Source: Streptomyces sp. 1222.5 (GTDB lineage: Bacteria; Actinomycetota; Actinomycetes; Streptomycetales; Streptomycetaceae). Taken from it: a stretch of 64,000 bases of DNA. Both the position numbers and the translations under genes were made by a program. Below the pieces are notes generated by a model. That model worked only from the letters and a program-made list of their open reading frames with translations. It did not search any database and was not told where the DNA came from. Of the stretch, positions 25,509 to 34,196 are shown in pieces. The stretch lies in assembly GCF_900105245.1 (NCBI RefSeq), contig NZ_FNSZ01000001.1, forward strand, positions 8,182,001 to 8,246,000, in the 5' to 3' direction. Every line of letters begins with the position of its first letter. Position 1 is the stretch's first letter.

Positions 25509-26294
25509 ATGACGAGCTCGCTTCTCACCCCGCGAGGCCGTGTGCGCACGCCTGCGGCGGACGGAGCCGTGGCCGCGGGGAGCACGGCCGCGACGCGGAT
25601 CCTCGACTGGCGGCATCCGGAGGTCTCCGCGCTGCTTCGGAAGATCGACGTGCCGGAAGTCCCGGCTTCCGCCCACCGGATCACGGCTCTGCGCCGGGCT
25701 CACCGATGGATCGCGGCGGCGGTGCGGCCGGTGTACTCGGTTCGGGACGAGCTGCCGGTGTCGGAGGTGCTGCGCCGCCGTCGGGGTTCATGCAGTCAGC
25801 GGCTGGCGGTGCTGGAGTCCGTGGCGCGTGCGTCGGGAGTGCCCACGCGGGTGCGTGGTCTGCTGGTCGACGGACGGTTCTGGTATCCGCGCTTTCCCCG
25901 GTTCCACCGGTTGGTTCCGGACCAAGTGGTCCTCGCGTGGCCGGAGTTCCGGCTGGACGGACCGTCGTCGGCCGGCCGTCGCGGCGCGCCCTGGTTGACG
26001 GTCTCCGAACTCTTCGGTGGACTCGACGAGTTGGGCGTCGCGGGCGGTGGCGGCTTCACCAACGCCGGCGCGGAGACCCTCTTCGAGGCGTTGTCCAGGA
26101 CGGCCGTCGACTGGGACGGCGCGACCGTCTGCCCGGCCGGCGGCGCCGGGTGCGACCTGTCGGGGTACGTCCTGGCCGACCTCGGCGAGTTCGACTCACG
26201 TGACGAGCTCTTCACCCGTCACGGGCAGACCCTCTGCGGGATGGCGAGACTGCTCGCCGAGCCCGTCATGAGCCGCCGTTCCGCGGGCGCCTAG
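25509..26294 (+). CDS. Transglutaminase-like cysteine protein
   Basis: The 261-aa cytoplasmic protein has a papain-like transglutaminase core: SCSQRLAVLESVARASGVPT (about residues 98-117) supplies the nucleophile Cys at the start of a helix followed by GVPTRVRG, then a strand with the His in FHRLVPDQVVLAWPEF. The acid residue could be the Asp of VPDQ. Such proteins act as proteases, deamidases or transfer enzymes and often occur with peptide natural products, but no precursor peptide or cyclase gene was found nearby. GAGAGGA precedes ATG 25509. The gene has its own palindromic operator and ends 176 bases before the exported PHP protein. Confidence 0.7.
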   Translation: MTSSLLTPRGRVRTPAADGAVAAGSTAATRILDWRHPEVSALLRKIDVPEVPASAHRITALRRAHRWIAAAVRPVYSVRDELPVSEVLRRRRGSCSQRLAVLESVARASGVPTRVRGLLVDGRFWYPRFPRFHRLVPDQVVLAWPEFRLDGPSSAGRRGAPWLTVSELFGGLDELGVAGGGGFTNAGAETLFEALSRTAVDWDGATVCPAGGAGCDLSGYVLADLGEFDSRDELFTRHGQTLCGMARLLAEPVMSRRSAGA

Positions 26295-26412
26295 CGCGGC
26301 GTCGCGTACGGCCCACACCGGCTCTTGCGCGTGTGCGGCCGTGTGAACGGCCGGGGCGCGACGGTTCGCGCGCGGAAGGGGCTCGGCCGGCGCTCTGCCG
26401 GTACGCTGCTGG

Positions 26413-26424
26413 TCGTTCGAACGA
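26413..26424. promoter_or_regulatory. Palindrome and -35-like element before PHP gene
   Basis: TCGTTCGAACGA (26413-26424) is a perfect 12-bp palindrome. A consensus -35 hexamer TTGACA follows at 26439-26444, 27 bases before the chosen GTG start. Position suggests an operator upstream of the promoter; a -10 sequence is not clear. Confidence 0.4.
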
Positions 26425-26470
26425 ACAAAAAGCCTTGCTTGACAGGTACGCGACAGTAGGGGGTGGCGCG

Positions 26471-28963
26471 GTGCCGAACGACCAGGGAGCCGACAGATAC
26501 GCGGCGCAGGAGGCCGGCGGGCCGGCGAGTCGCCGTGTGCACCGCCGTGACGTGCTGCGCCTGGGCACACTGCTCTCCGCCGGCGGCCTCGCGGCCATGC
26601 TGCCCGCGGAGGTGGCCAGGGCCGACACCCAGGGGGACGGCGGCAAGGTGACCCGGACCTACCAGGGTCACTCCCCGATGGGCTTCGACCAATGGGCGTA
26701 CCTCGACATCGACGTCCCGGCCGGCGTGAACCGCATCTCGGTCACCTCGGCCTTCGAACCCTTCGTCCTCGTCCCGGGCGTCATGTCCAACGTCCTCGAC
26801 CTGGGGATCTTCGGCCCGTCGGGATTCCGCGGCTGGTCCGGCGGAGCCAGGCGGGACTTCACCCTCTCGGCGGCGGACGCCACCCCCGGCTACGTGCCCG
26901 GGCCGGTCGAAGCCGGGAAGTGGACCGTCGCCCTCGGTCCCATCGTCTACAAGGCCACCGGCATGAAGTGGGAGGTCGGCGTCACCCTCGAATACGGCCC
27001 CCCGCTGCGGCAGACCCCCTACGACCTCCTGCCCGACTCGGTGCGCGGCCGGACCGCCGGCTGGTACCGCGGCGACCTGCACCTGCACAGCGTCCATTCG
27101 GACGGCGCGCGGACCGTCGACCGGATGGTCGTGGACGCCCGCGGCAGCGGGCTCGACTTCATCGCCACCTCGGACCACAACACCAGTTCCACCGGCGTGT
27201 CCTGGCACGGGAACATCCCCTCGGACCTCCTGGTGATCAACGCCGAGGAGGTCACCACCCGTCATGGCCACTGGCTCGCCGTGGGACTGCCGCAGGGGGA
27301 GTGGGTGGACTGGCGGTACGCACCGGGCGACCGGGGCGCACTCGACCGGCACGTCCAGCGGGTGCACAGCCTCGGCGGCCTCGTGGTGGCCGCCCATCCC
27401 ACCACTCCCGGGCCCGGCTCCTTCTGGGAGTTCGGCCTGGACCACGTCGATGCCATGGAAGTGTGGAACGGCCCCTGGACCCTCGACGACGCGGCCAACG
27501 TCGCCCTCTGGCACGGCGTCCTGTGTGCGGGCAAGCGCCTCCCAGGTCTGGGCAACAGCGACTCCCACGCCACGACCGACACCATCGGCCTGCCGCACAA
27601 CGTCGTCCACGCCTCCGCGCTGTCCACCACCGCGATCCTGACCTCGCTGCGGCAGGGCAGGTCCTACGCCGCCGAGTCGGCGTCCGTCACCGTGGACTTC
27701 ACGGCCAGTGGAGCCGGCCGCACCGCGGGGCCGGGTGAGGAACTCCCCCTGGGCTTCTTCGACGCGGTCGACGTCACCGCCTCGGTCTCCGGCGCCCCCG
27801 ACACCGTGGTCACCCTCTACACCGAGTGGGGGATCATGGCATCGACCGCCATCGGGGCGGGCGGAACGGGACAACTGCGCTGGCGCGGCTGGGGCAAGGC
27901 CTCGCTGTTCGCCCGTGCCGAAGTGCGCCGCCTGCAGCCCGGCTCCAGCACCCTGGACCAGATGGTGGCCATCACCAACCCCGTCTGGTTCTACGCCGCC
28001 AACCGGCCGCCGTACGCCGTGGAGAAGCGGGTCCTGTTCCAGAGCGCCCGGAAACCGGACGGCAATTGGACCGGCATGAGACCCCTGCGCGGTGTCGCGA
28101 GCGAGTCCGCCTTCGCCGGGATCCAGGTCTCCGCCGCCGGGATGCCCGACGGGTCCGTGCAGGTCCTCGGGCTGCAAACGGACAACAGCCTATGGTGGGC
28201 GACTCTCGACGGCCCGTCCCTGTCCCGGCCGTGGCAGCGCCTCGACGGCCCCGGCGGGCAGAAGGACTTCACCGCCCGCGAGGCGGCCGTCGGCGCCCTG
28301 CCCGACGGGACCAGTCAGATCGTCGCCACGAGCATGGACGGCACGCTGTACCACCAGCAGCGCCGCGCCGACGGCACCTCGGCGGGCTTCCGCCCGGTTC
28401 CCGGCTTCACCCCGGGCAGCACCTGGGGTGCCACCAAGGTCGCCCTGGCCGGCATGCCCGACGGCTCGACCCAGGTCCTGGCGTACCACACCGACGGGGC
28501 GATGCACCTGATCATCCGCCGCCGGGACGGGTCCTGGACGCCGTGGACGCGTCCGGCCGGGTTCGGGGGTGCGGCCACCTTCTCCGGTCCGGCCCTGTCC
28601 ATCACGGGTCTGCCGGACGGCTCTTCCCAAGTCGTGGCGATCGGCCTCGACGGGAACGTCTACCACCAGGTGCGCCACCCCGACGGGCGGTGGGACGGCT
28701 TCGCACCTCCGGCGGGCGTCGGCGCCGGCCGTATGGGCGCCAGCAGTGTCGACATCGCCGGTATGCACGACGGATCGGCACAGGTGGTCGTCGTCGGCCG
28801 CGACGGTACGGTCCGGCACAACATCCGCAAGGACGACGTCTCCTGGTCCGGCTTCGCCCAGATCGCCGGCCCGAGCGGAATCGACCCCTTCCCGGCCGGC
28901 CAGGTCCGCATCACCGCCCTGCCGGACGGCACCGCCCAGGTGCTGGGCATCAGTGCCGCGTAG
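26471..28963 (+). CDS. Tat-exported PHP-domain phosphoesterase fused to six-bladed propeller
   Basis: From GTG 26471 the protein is 830 aa. A Tat signal (RRDVLRLGTLLSAGGLAAML, about 25-45) directs export. A beta-rich domain (55-180) precedes the PHP metal-dependent phosphoesterase domain (about 198-430): GDLHLHSVHSDG (His204, His206), FIATSDHNTSS, HWLAVG, VVAAHPTTPGPGSFWE, GNSDSHAT. After a linker, residues 555-830 contain five full repeats of 51-52 residues starting (A/T)G(M/L)PDG, plus a final half repeat that pairs with the segment at about 515-550, which closes a six-bladed propeller. Family knowledge suggests phosphate ester hydrolysis on an extracellular substrate; the propeller resembles tectonin/fucose-lectin folds and may bind glycans. 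Confidence 0.88.
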   Translation: MPNDQGADRYAAQEAGGPASRRVHRRDVLRLGTLLSAGGLAAMLPAEVARADTQGDGGKVTRTYQGHSPMGFDQWAYLDIDVPAGVNRISVTSAFEPFVLVPGVMSNVLDLGIFGPSGFRGWSGGARRDFTLSAADATPGYVPGPVEAGKWTVALGPIVYKATGMKWEVGVTLEYGPPLRQTPYDLLPDSVRGRTAGWYRGDLHLHSVHSDGARTVDRMVVDARGSGLDFIATSDHNTSSTGVSWHGNIPSDLLVINAEEVTTRHGHWLAVGLPQGEWVDWRYAPGDRGALDRHVQRVHSLGGLVVAAHPTTPGPGSFWEFGLDHVDAMEVWNGPWTLDDAANVALWHGVLCAGKRLPGLGNSDSHATTDTIGLPHNVVHASALSTTAILTSLRQGRSYAAESASVTVDFTASGAGRTAGPGEELPLGFFDAVDVTASVSGAPDTVVTLYTEWGIMASTAIGAGGTGQLRWRGWGKASLFARAEVRRLQPGSSTLDQMVAITNPVWFYAANRPPYAVEKRVLFQSARKPDGNWTGMRPLRGVASESAFAGIQVSAAGMPDGSVQVLGLQTDNSLWWATLDGPSLSRPWQRLDGPGGQKDFTAREAAVGALPDGTSQIVATSMDGTLYHQQRRADGTSAGFRPVPGFTPGSTWGATKVALAGMPDGSTQVLAYHTDGAMHLIIRRRDGSWTPWTRPAGFGGAATFSGPALSITGLPDGSSQVVAIGLDGNVYHQVRHPDGRWDGFAPPAGVGAGRMGASSVDIAGMHDGSAQVVVVGRDGTVRHNIRKDDVSWSGFAQIAGPSGIDPFPAGQVRITALPDGTAQVLGISAA

Positions 28964-30518
28964 GCGTCGCCGCCATCGGAGCCGGCCCTGGCACGTGCAG
29001 GTCACGCAGCAGATCCGCCATCACCCCGGCCGGCAGTGACGGGTTGGCGGCGGCCGCCTCGGCCACCTGGTGGTCGTCGTCCGCGAGGAGTCCGGTGAGG
29101 ACCGATGGCGGCAGCGCGGGGTGGGCGGCGGCCACCTGCCTCGCCCGGCTGTCCGTCAGGCAGGCGAGCAGCGCCGGGACCGTGGCGTCGTGGTGCCGGG
29201 CGACCTCGCGGAAGACCTTCTGCACCGGCGGTTCGTGCCGGGTCAGCTCCTCCAGCAGGCCCGGCGAGGCATCCGGGTTAGCCGCCACCCTGGCCGCGAC
29301 CCGGGCGCCGTGCCGGGCGACCATGTCCCGCAGCCGTCCCTCGGACAGACCGGGGTGCGGCGCCACGGACTTGACCACCTTGGCGTCCGGGTCGGCGGCG
29401 AGTGCGTCACGGACCTCGGCCGGCAGATCGCGGCGGTGGGCGACGAGCATGCGTACGACCGGATGCGCGGACGCCGCCAGCTCCGCGACCTCCGCGGCGG
29501 TGGCGGCCGCGATCCGCGGCAGCAGCGTCGGGCCGATCCTCGTGGCACCGGCCACGGCGGTGAGTACGTCGATCGGGACGTTCGGGTTGTGCGCCAGGCT
29601 GCGCTGTACCTCGTGGCCCTGGTCGACGGCCAGCACCCGGGCCAGGGTGCCGTCGATCCCCGGATTCGCCGCCAGTTCGGCCCGGACCGCGGGCAGGGGA
29701 TCCTCCGCGAGCCGTGCGCCGACCGTCGCCGGCAGATCGGGCCGGGCCGCGAGCGCGGAGCGCAACTCCGTCGAGGGGTGACCGGCGAGCCGTACAGCGG
29801 CGTCGATCGGCGTGGCGGGATTCCGCAGAGCCGCGTACAGCGTTCCGTGCACGGTGGACTGGTGGGAGCCGTCGCAGGCGGCGTCCGGGGGCAGATCGCA
29901 GTCGGGCCGCGGGCAGTCCCGGGGGTGCACGAAGGGCGTCCGTTCGCGGTCGCAGACCAGGCAGCGCCGCACCGGTGGCATCCCCTCGCCGGTGATCAGC
30001 ATCGCCAGTACGGCCGGGGGTGCCACCTCGTTGGCGGCCACCGCACGGCGGACCTCGGCATGCGGATGTCCCGCCAGCCGGGCAGCCGTCTCCGGCGTCG
30101 TCCACAGCGCGAGTTCCGCGACGACTCGTACGTCCGGGTCGGCGGCGAGTGTCTCCGTCACGTCCGCGGGCAGGGCCGCGCAGGAGGCCAGCTTCTCCCG
30201 GTGCTCGGCGACCGGATGCGCCGCCAGGAGCCGGGCCCACTCGGGCCGGCCGGCTCCCTCGTCCAGCAGGGCGAGGGCGGCGTACGGCTGGTTGACGGGA
30301 TCGACGTCATCGGCGGTCAGCCGGCCTTCACGGACGAGTCGTACGGCGATGTCCTCACCACGCGCGGCCAGTGCGGCCACCCGCGCAGGGCTGAGATCCC
30401 CGCGAGCGGCGAGCTCCTCGCCGAGGTCGGCGTCCGCGGCGGATATCAGCCGGTCGAGCAGGTCGGGCGGCAGGGACGGGTTGCCGGCGAGGCCGTACAG
30501 AAGGTGGTTCACGCGCAC
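28950..30518 (-). CDS. LRV-type helical repeat protein with cysteine cluster
   Basis: The 522-aa protein is built from about fifteen 23-25-residue helical repeats of the leucine-rich-variant type (for example STELRSALAARPDLPATVGA, PAVRAELAANPGIDGTLARV, AEVRRAVAANEVAPPAVLAM). Around residues 190-220 a Cys/His group, CLVCDRERTP then PRDCPRPDCDLPPDAACDGSH, could bind zinc or an Fe-S cluster; the founding LRV protein of Azotobacter also carries an Fe-S-type cysteine group. No signal peptide is present, so it is cytoplasmic. Function is unknown; protein binding is likely. Its stop codon overlaps the end of the convergent PHP gene by 14 bases. Arg/Ala-rich composition matches its neighbours. Confidence 0.85.
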   Translation of the reverse strand: MRVNHLLYGLAGNPSLPPDLLDRLISAADADLGEELAARGDLSPARVAALAARGEDIAVRLVREGRLTADDVDPVNQPYAALALLDEGAGRPEWARLLAAHPVAEHREKLASCAALPADVTETLAADPDVRVVAELALWTTPETAARLAGHPHAEVRRAVAANEVAPPAVLAMLITGEGMPPVRRCLVCDRERTPFVHPRDCPRPDCDLPPDAACDGSHQSTVHGTLYAALRNPATPIDAAVRLAGHPSTELRSALAARPDLPATVGARLAEDPLPAVRAELAANPGIDGTLARVLAVDQGHEVQRSLAHNPNVPIDVLTAVAGATRIGPTLLPRIAAATAAEVAELAASAHPVVRMLVAHRRDLPAEVRDALAADPDAKVVKSVAPHPGLSEGRLRDMVARHGARVAARVAANPDASPGLLEELTRHEPPVQKVFREVARHHDATVPALLACLTDSRARQVAAAHPALPPSVLTGLLADDDHQVAEAAAANPSLPAGVMADLLRDLHVPGPAPMAATPTRH

Positions 30519-30557
30519 ATCCTGCTGGAGTCCGCGTCCATAGGCTCGTGTATTCCG

Positions 30558-30605
30558 CGGGCGGGGGAGGCGGGCACCGCCCTCGGTGTCCGCCTCCCCC
30601 GCCCG
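30558..30605. terminator. Very strong hairpin terminator
   Basis: A 21-bp stem (30558-30578 with 30585-30605) with one G-U wobble and a six-base loop. On the minus strand it follows the LmeA-like gene directly and precedes the LRV gene, so it should separate their transcripts. Confidence 0.85.
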
Positions 30606-30630
30606 TCCGAGCCGGCTCCGGAGACCGCGA

Positions 30631-31875
30631 TCAGTGGCCCAGCAGCAGCCCCGACGCCGAGACGTCGGCGCGGATGCCGTCCTTGCCCACCGCCACGCGC
30701 TGGAGGCGCAGGTCGCCCGCGGGCGGTTTCGGCAACTGGAACGCGAAGGAGAAGCGGTCCGCGATCTGCGGGCGGGTGAGCTTGGTCAGCGCCGTGAGCA
30801 GCGACAGATCCAGGCCCAGCCGTTCGAGGAGCCGGGGATGGGCCAGCGCCGCGTCCACCAGGTTGACGCGGGTCAGGCGGTGCAGGAAGCGCGGCGCACC
30901 GGTCAGCCGGTGCAGCCGGTCCTCGTCGTGCAGCGCCGCCCGCACCGCGCTGTCGGGGACGCCCAGGCGGTGCACGATCTCCGGGATCGACAGGAACGCC
31001 TTGATCTTCTCCGCCTCCCGGGTCAGCCGGCGCGCAGAGGCGCGGGTCAGGTGCAGCCCCTCGGTGGGCCCGGTGCCGGGCCGGTACGTCGCGAGATCGC
31101 CGATGTCGAGCCGCATTCCGTCCACGGAGGCCGCGATGCCGCGATCCCCGTCGCGCCGGATACGCGTGTCGGCCCGTACCCGCAGATCGCGTCCGGCGAT
31201 GCGCAGCGATCCCCGAGCCCGGACGCTGCCGGGCCCGTGGGCGGTGAAGGCGACCTGGGAGGCGCCGAGTTCACGGTTCATGTCGGCGAAGGAGAGGAGG
31301 ACGCGGCCGTGCATCCGCCTAACGAGGGCGCCACGGACGGCGGTTGGCCCGTCACCGTCGATGCGGATGTCGTCGGCGTCGGCCGTCACCTTGGTGAGGG
31401 TGACCCGTCGGGCCGGGATGTCGGGCACGGTGACCTGGACCGAGTCCAGGCGCCGTGCGGCCAGCTGGGTGAGGAAGGGAAAGCCTCCGATCCGTACCTC
31501 CGGGGCGGCGGCGAGGTCCAGTTCGTCCTTGAGCCGTTCGGAGGCCTTGTGCTCCGCGTAGAGCAGGGCCCAGCGATCGGCCAGGGTGACGAGGCAGGCG
31601 AGGGTGAGGGTCCAGGCGAGGAGCCTCACGATCGTGGGCAGGCCGGTGGCGCGGTTGCGACGGCGGCTGCCCCGCCGGTGGTTGGGCGGCGCCCACGGCT
31701 CCTCGGAGTCGTCCTCGCCCCGGGGCCCGGTGGCGTCGTCGGCAAGGAGGTCGTCCAGCGGATCGTCCGCCAGTGACGCCAGTTCGTCGTAGGGATTGCG
31801 GCTGGGTGGAACCCTTTCGGTGGCAGGGCCGTCCGACTGGGCAGGTGGATGCGTCTGTATGTGGGGGGTACGCAT
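30631..31875 (-). CDS. DUF2993/LmeA-like phospholipid-binding protein
   Basis: The 414-aa protein has a long acidic, Pro-rich cytoplasmic N-terminus (1-75), one transmembrane helix (about 83-103, IVRLLAWTLTLACLVTLAD), and an outside region that opens with EVRIGGFPFLTQLAARRLDSVQ, the signature of DUF2993/LmeA proteins. In mycobacteria LmeA binds phosphatidylinositols and aids mannan elongation; a related lipid-binding envelope role is likely here. Later strands alternate regularly (VTLTKVTADADDIRIDG; GSLRIAGRDLRVRADTRI). A TATGAT hexamer at 31887-31892 on the minus strand is 11 bases before the ATG, suggesting a nearly leaderless transcript. It is divergent from the gluconate permease. Confidence 0.85.
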   Translation of the reverse strand: MRTPHIQTHPPAQSDGPATERVPPSRNPYDELASLADDPLDDLLADDATGPRGEDDSEEPWAPPNHRRGSRRRNRATGLPTIVRLLAWTLTLACLVTLADRWALLYAEHKASERLKDELDLAAAPEVRIGGFPFLTQLAARRLDSVQVTVPDIPARRVTLTKVTADADDIRIDGDGPTAVRGALVRRMHGRVLLSFADMNRELGASQVAFTAHGPGSVRARGSLRIAGRDLRVRADTRIRRDGDRGIAASVDGMRLDIGDLATYRPGTGPTEGLHLTRASARRLTREAEKIKAFLSIPEIVHRLGVPDSAVRAALHDEDRLHRLTGAPRFLHRLTRVNLVDAALAHPRLLERLGLDLSLLTALTKLTRPQIADRFSFAFQLPKPPAGDLRLQRVAVGKDGIRADVSASGLLLGH

Positions 31876-32177
31876 CGGTAGATTTGATCATATACCGCCA
31901 CCCGAACCGCAAGTCCTTCACCGAATCAGGCGCGAAAGAGGCCGGTTGGTGTTCGTGCGCCCCTTCGCACATGACTAGGGCGCAATGCCGGTGCCGGCTG
32001 CCGGTGTCGTCCCGATCGGTGACCGGGTGGTCGAGGGGGATGTCGTCTCCGGGGTGGCCGATCGGGGGACTGCCCGCGCGTACCGGCGACCCGACGATCG
32101 TGGCGTGAGCACTTCCCCCATCGGGTCCGGGACCCATCGGACCCGGGGAAGGATCTTCGACAGAAAGCTGTACGCGC
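31876..32177. other. 302-base divergent intergenic region
   Basis: This gap between the LmeA-like gene and the gluconate permease contains a locally AT-rich patch around 31880-31895 holding the probable -10 element TATGAT of the leftward gene. Short open frames here have no coding character. No operator or RNA structure is evident. Confidence 0.5.
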
Positions 32178-33791
32178 ATGATGGCAGCGTTGGCATCACG
32201 CTCCGGGCCCGCGGCCGTCGCTGCGGCCTCCTGGTCGGCTCATGACACCTGGCTGATGACCGTGGTGGGTCTCTCCGTCGTCCTGGTCGTCGTCCTCGTC
32301 AGCTGGGCGAAGCTGCACGCCTTCCTCGCCCTGACGCTGGGCGCCTTCGCCGTCACGGTGCTGTCGGGGCAGGGCGTCGCCCGGGCGGCCGGTGCCTTCA
32401 CCACCGGCTTCGGCGCCACGGCAGGCCAGGTGGGCGTCCTCATCGTCCTCGGCGCGGTGTTCGGACGACTGCTGGCGGACTCCGGTGGCGTCGACCAACT
32501 GGTGTCGGCGCTCACGCGACGGGTGGGCCCGAAACGACTGCCCTGGGCCGTGACCGGCATCGCCTGCCTCGTCGGACTGCCGATGTTCTTCGAGGTCGGG
32601 TTCGTGATGCTGGTGCCGCTCGTGCTGCAGATCGCGCGCCGTGCCGGCCAGCCGGTGCTGAGGATCGGCGTACCGGCGGTGGTCGGCCTGGCGACCGTGC
32701 ACGCCCTGGTGCCGCCGCACCCCGGCGTCCTGGCGGCCATCACGGCCGTGCACGCCGACACCGGCCTCACCCTGCTCTACGGCCTGGTCATCGCGATTCC
32801 CTGCGCCGTCGTGGCCGGCCCGCTGTTCACCGCCTACATCTGGCCCCGAGTGGCCGCCCACGTGCCGGAGGCCGCGCTCGCGGCCTTCACCGCCGATGCC
32901 CCGGCACCCGCCGCCGTGCCTCTCAGGCGGGTGGTCCGGCTCAGGGCGCCGGCCGTGGCACCCGTACCGGCGGCCGCGGCGTCACCGATCCCGATGGCCG
33001 CCGCCGGCGGCCCGCCCGTGTCGGCGGCCGTCGTTCCCCCGGCCGCCCCGGCCGGCCCGCCCGAGCGGACGGCGCGCGAGCCTCGCGCCGAGGACCGGAC
33101 GGCGCCGGGCGGGGGCCGGCGCACACCGCCTTTCGCGGTGACACTCTGTACCGTCCTCCTGCCCGTCGTGCTGATGATGCTCGAGGCCGCGTCCGGCACG
33201 TTCCGCCTGGGGCACGGATTCGTGGCCCGGGCGATCGCCTTCACGGGCACCCCCGTGGTGGCTCTGCTCCTGGCCGTCCTGGTGGCACTGGCCGTCTTCG
33301 GCTGGGCGGCGGGAGCTTCGAGACGGCGGGTGCACGAGACGCTGACGCGTTCCTTTCCGCCGATCGCGGGGGTGCTGGTGATCGTCTGCGCGGGCGGCGG
33401 ATACTCCGCGGCGCTGCGCGGCGCCGGGATCGACGCCGTGATCGGTGAGGCCGCCCGGGACCTCCACATCCCGCTGATCCTGCTGGCCTGGCTGGTGGCC
33501 GCCCTCATGCGCGCGGCGACCGGCTCGGGCACGGTGGCCACGGTCGCCGCGGGCGGCATCGTCGCGTCGATGGCACACGGCCTGAACGCCCCGCACGCGG
33601 CCCTGCTCGCCCTGGCGCTCGGCTCCGGTGCGGTCTTCCTCGGCCACGTCAACGACGCGTCGTTCTGGATGTTCAAGGAGTACTTCGGGCTTTCCGTCGG
33701 CGGCACGCTGCGCACCTGGACGGTTTCCCACATGCTGATCTCGCTGCTGTCGCTGGGCGGAATCCTTCTGCTGAATGCCTTCGCGGCGTGA
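32178..33791 (+). CDS. Gluconate:H+ symporter (GntP family)
   Basis: The 537-aa membrane protein has about 12-14 hydrophobic helices. Family motifs include GVLIVLGAVFGRLLADSGG, VGLPMFFEVGFVMLVPL, LVPPHPGVLAA and, near the C-terminus, ATGSGTVATVAAGG and LGHVNDASFWMFKEYFGLSV, all typical of GntP gluconate permeases. It imports gluconate or a similar sugar acid with protons. Residues about 235-310 form a long Ala/Pro-rich cytoplasmic loop (PAAVPLRRVV ... PAAPAGPPERTAREP) much longer than in GntP of enteric bacteria. No gluconate kinase or regulator gene is adjacent. ATG 32178 is followed by a second ATG; either may be used. Confidence 0.9.
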   Translation: MMAALASRSGPAAVAAASWSAHDTWLMTVVGLSVVLVVVLVSWAKLHAFLALTLGAFAVTVLSGQGVARAAGAFTTGFGATAGQVGVLIVLGAVFGRLLADSGGVDQLVSALTRRVGPKRLPWAVTGIACLVGLPMFFEVGFVMLVPLVLQIARRAGQPVLRIGVPAVVGLATVHALVPPHPGVLAAITAVHADTGLTLLYGLVIAIPCAVVAGPLFTAYIWPRVAAHVPEAALAAFTADAPAPAAVPLRRVVRLRAPAVAPVPAAAASPIPMAAAGGPPVSAAVVPPAAPAGPPERTAREPRAEDRTAPGGGRRTPPFAVTLCTVLLPVVLMMLEAASGTFRLGHGFVARAIAFTGTPVVALLLAVLVALAVFGWAAGASRRRVHETLTRSFPPIAGVLVIVCAGGGYSAALRGAGIDAVIGEAARDLHIPLILLAWLVAALMRAATGSGTVATVAAGGIVASMAHGLNAPHAALLALALGSGAVFLGHVNDASFWMFKEYFGLSVGGTLRTWTVSHMLISLLSLGGILLLNAFAA

Positions 33792-33879
33792 GGGCCCGAT
33801 CGACGCGGAGCGCGGGGCAGGTCACCGCCGACCTGTGCTAAGGTCTACCCGTTGCAGTTGTGGTACCCATGAACCTATG

Positions 33880-33913
33880 TGCGCCTGACGGGAATGCTTA
33901 TCCTTCAGGCGCA
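33880..33913 (+). promoter_or_regulatory. Hairpin with T-rich tail in cold-shock gene leader
   Basis: TGCGCCTGA (33880-33888) pairs with TCAGGCGCA (33905-33913) over a 16-base loop, followed by TTATTTGTTTT. It lies 58 bases upstream of the cold-shock start codon. A possible promoter (TTGCAG at 33852, CTATGT at 33875, spacing 17) would place it at or near the start of the leader RNA. It looks like an intrinsic terminator or a temperature-sensitive leader structure. Confidence 0.55.
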
Positions 33914-33970
33914 TTATTTGTTTTCCCGGCGTTTCCGGATGGGGCCTCTGCCTACCAGAAGGAGAACGTC

Positions 33971-34174
33971 ATGGCACAGGGAACCGTGAAGTGGTTCAAC
34001 TCTGAAAAGGGTTTCGGCTTCATTCAGCAGGACGGCGGCGGCCCCGACGTCTTCGCCCACTACTCGAACATCGCGTCCCAGGGCTTCCGTGAGCTCCAGG
34101 AGGGCCAGCGGGTCAGCTTCGACGTGACGCAGGGCCAGAAGGGCCCGCAGGCGGAGAACATCGTCCCCGCCTGA
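33971..34174 (+). CDS. Cold-shock protein (CspA family)
   Basis: The 67-aa protein starts MAQGTVKWFNSEKGFGFI at ATG 33971 with AGAAGGAG before it. It is one S1-like cold-shock domain with RNP1 (KGFGFIQQ) and RNP2 (DVFAHYSNI), and it ends with PQAENIVPA. It binds single-stranded RNA or DNA as a chaperone, melting structures at low temperature. The gene is followed by a terminator-like hairpin and then a DEAD-box RNA helicase gene, a frequent actinobacterial pair for cold adaptation. A 5' leader of about 90-100 bases with its own hairpin suggests post-transcriptional control. Confidence 0.96.
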   Translation: MAQGTVKWFNSEKGFGFIQQDGGGPDVFAHYSNIASQGFRELQEGQRVSFDVTQGQKGPQAENIVPA

Positions 34175-34196
34175 TCGCCGGACGCGTAATCCGCTC

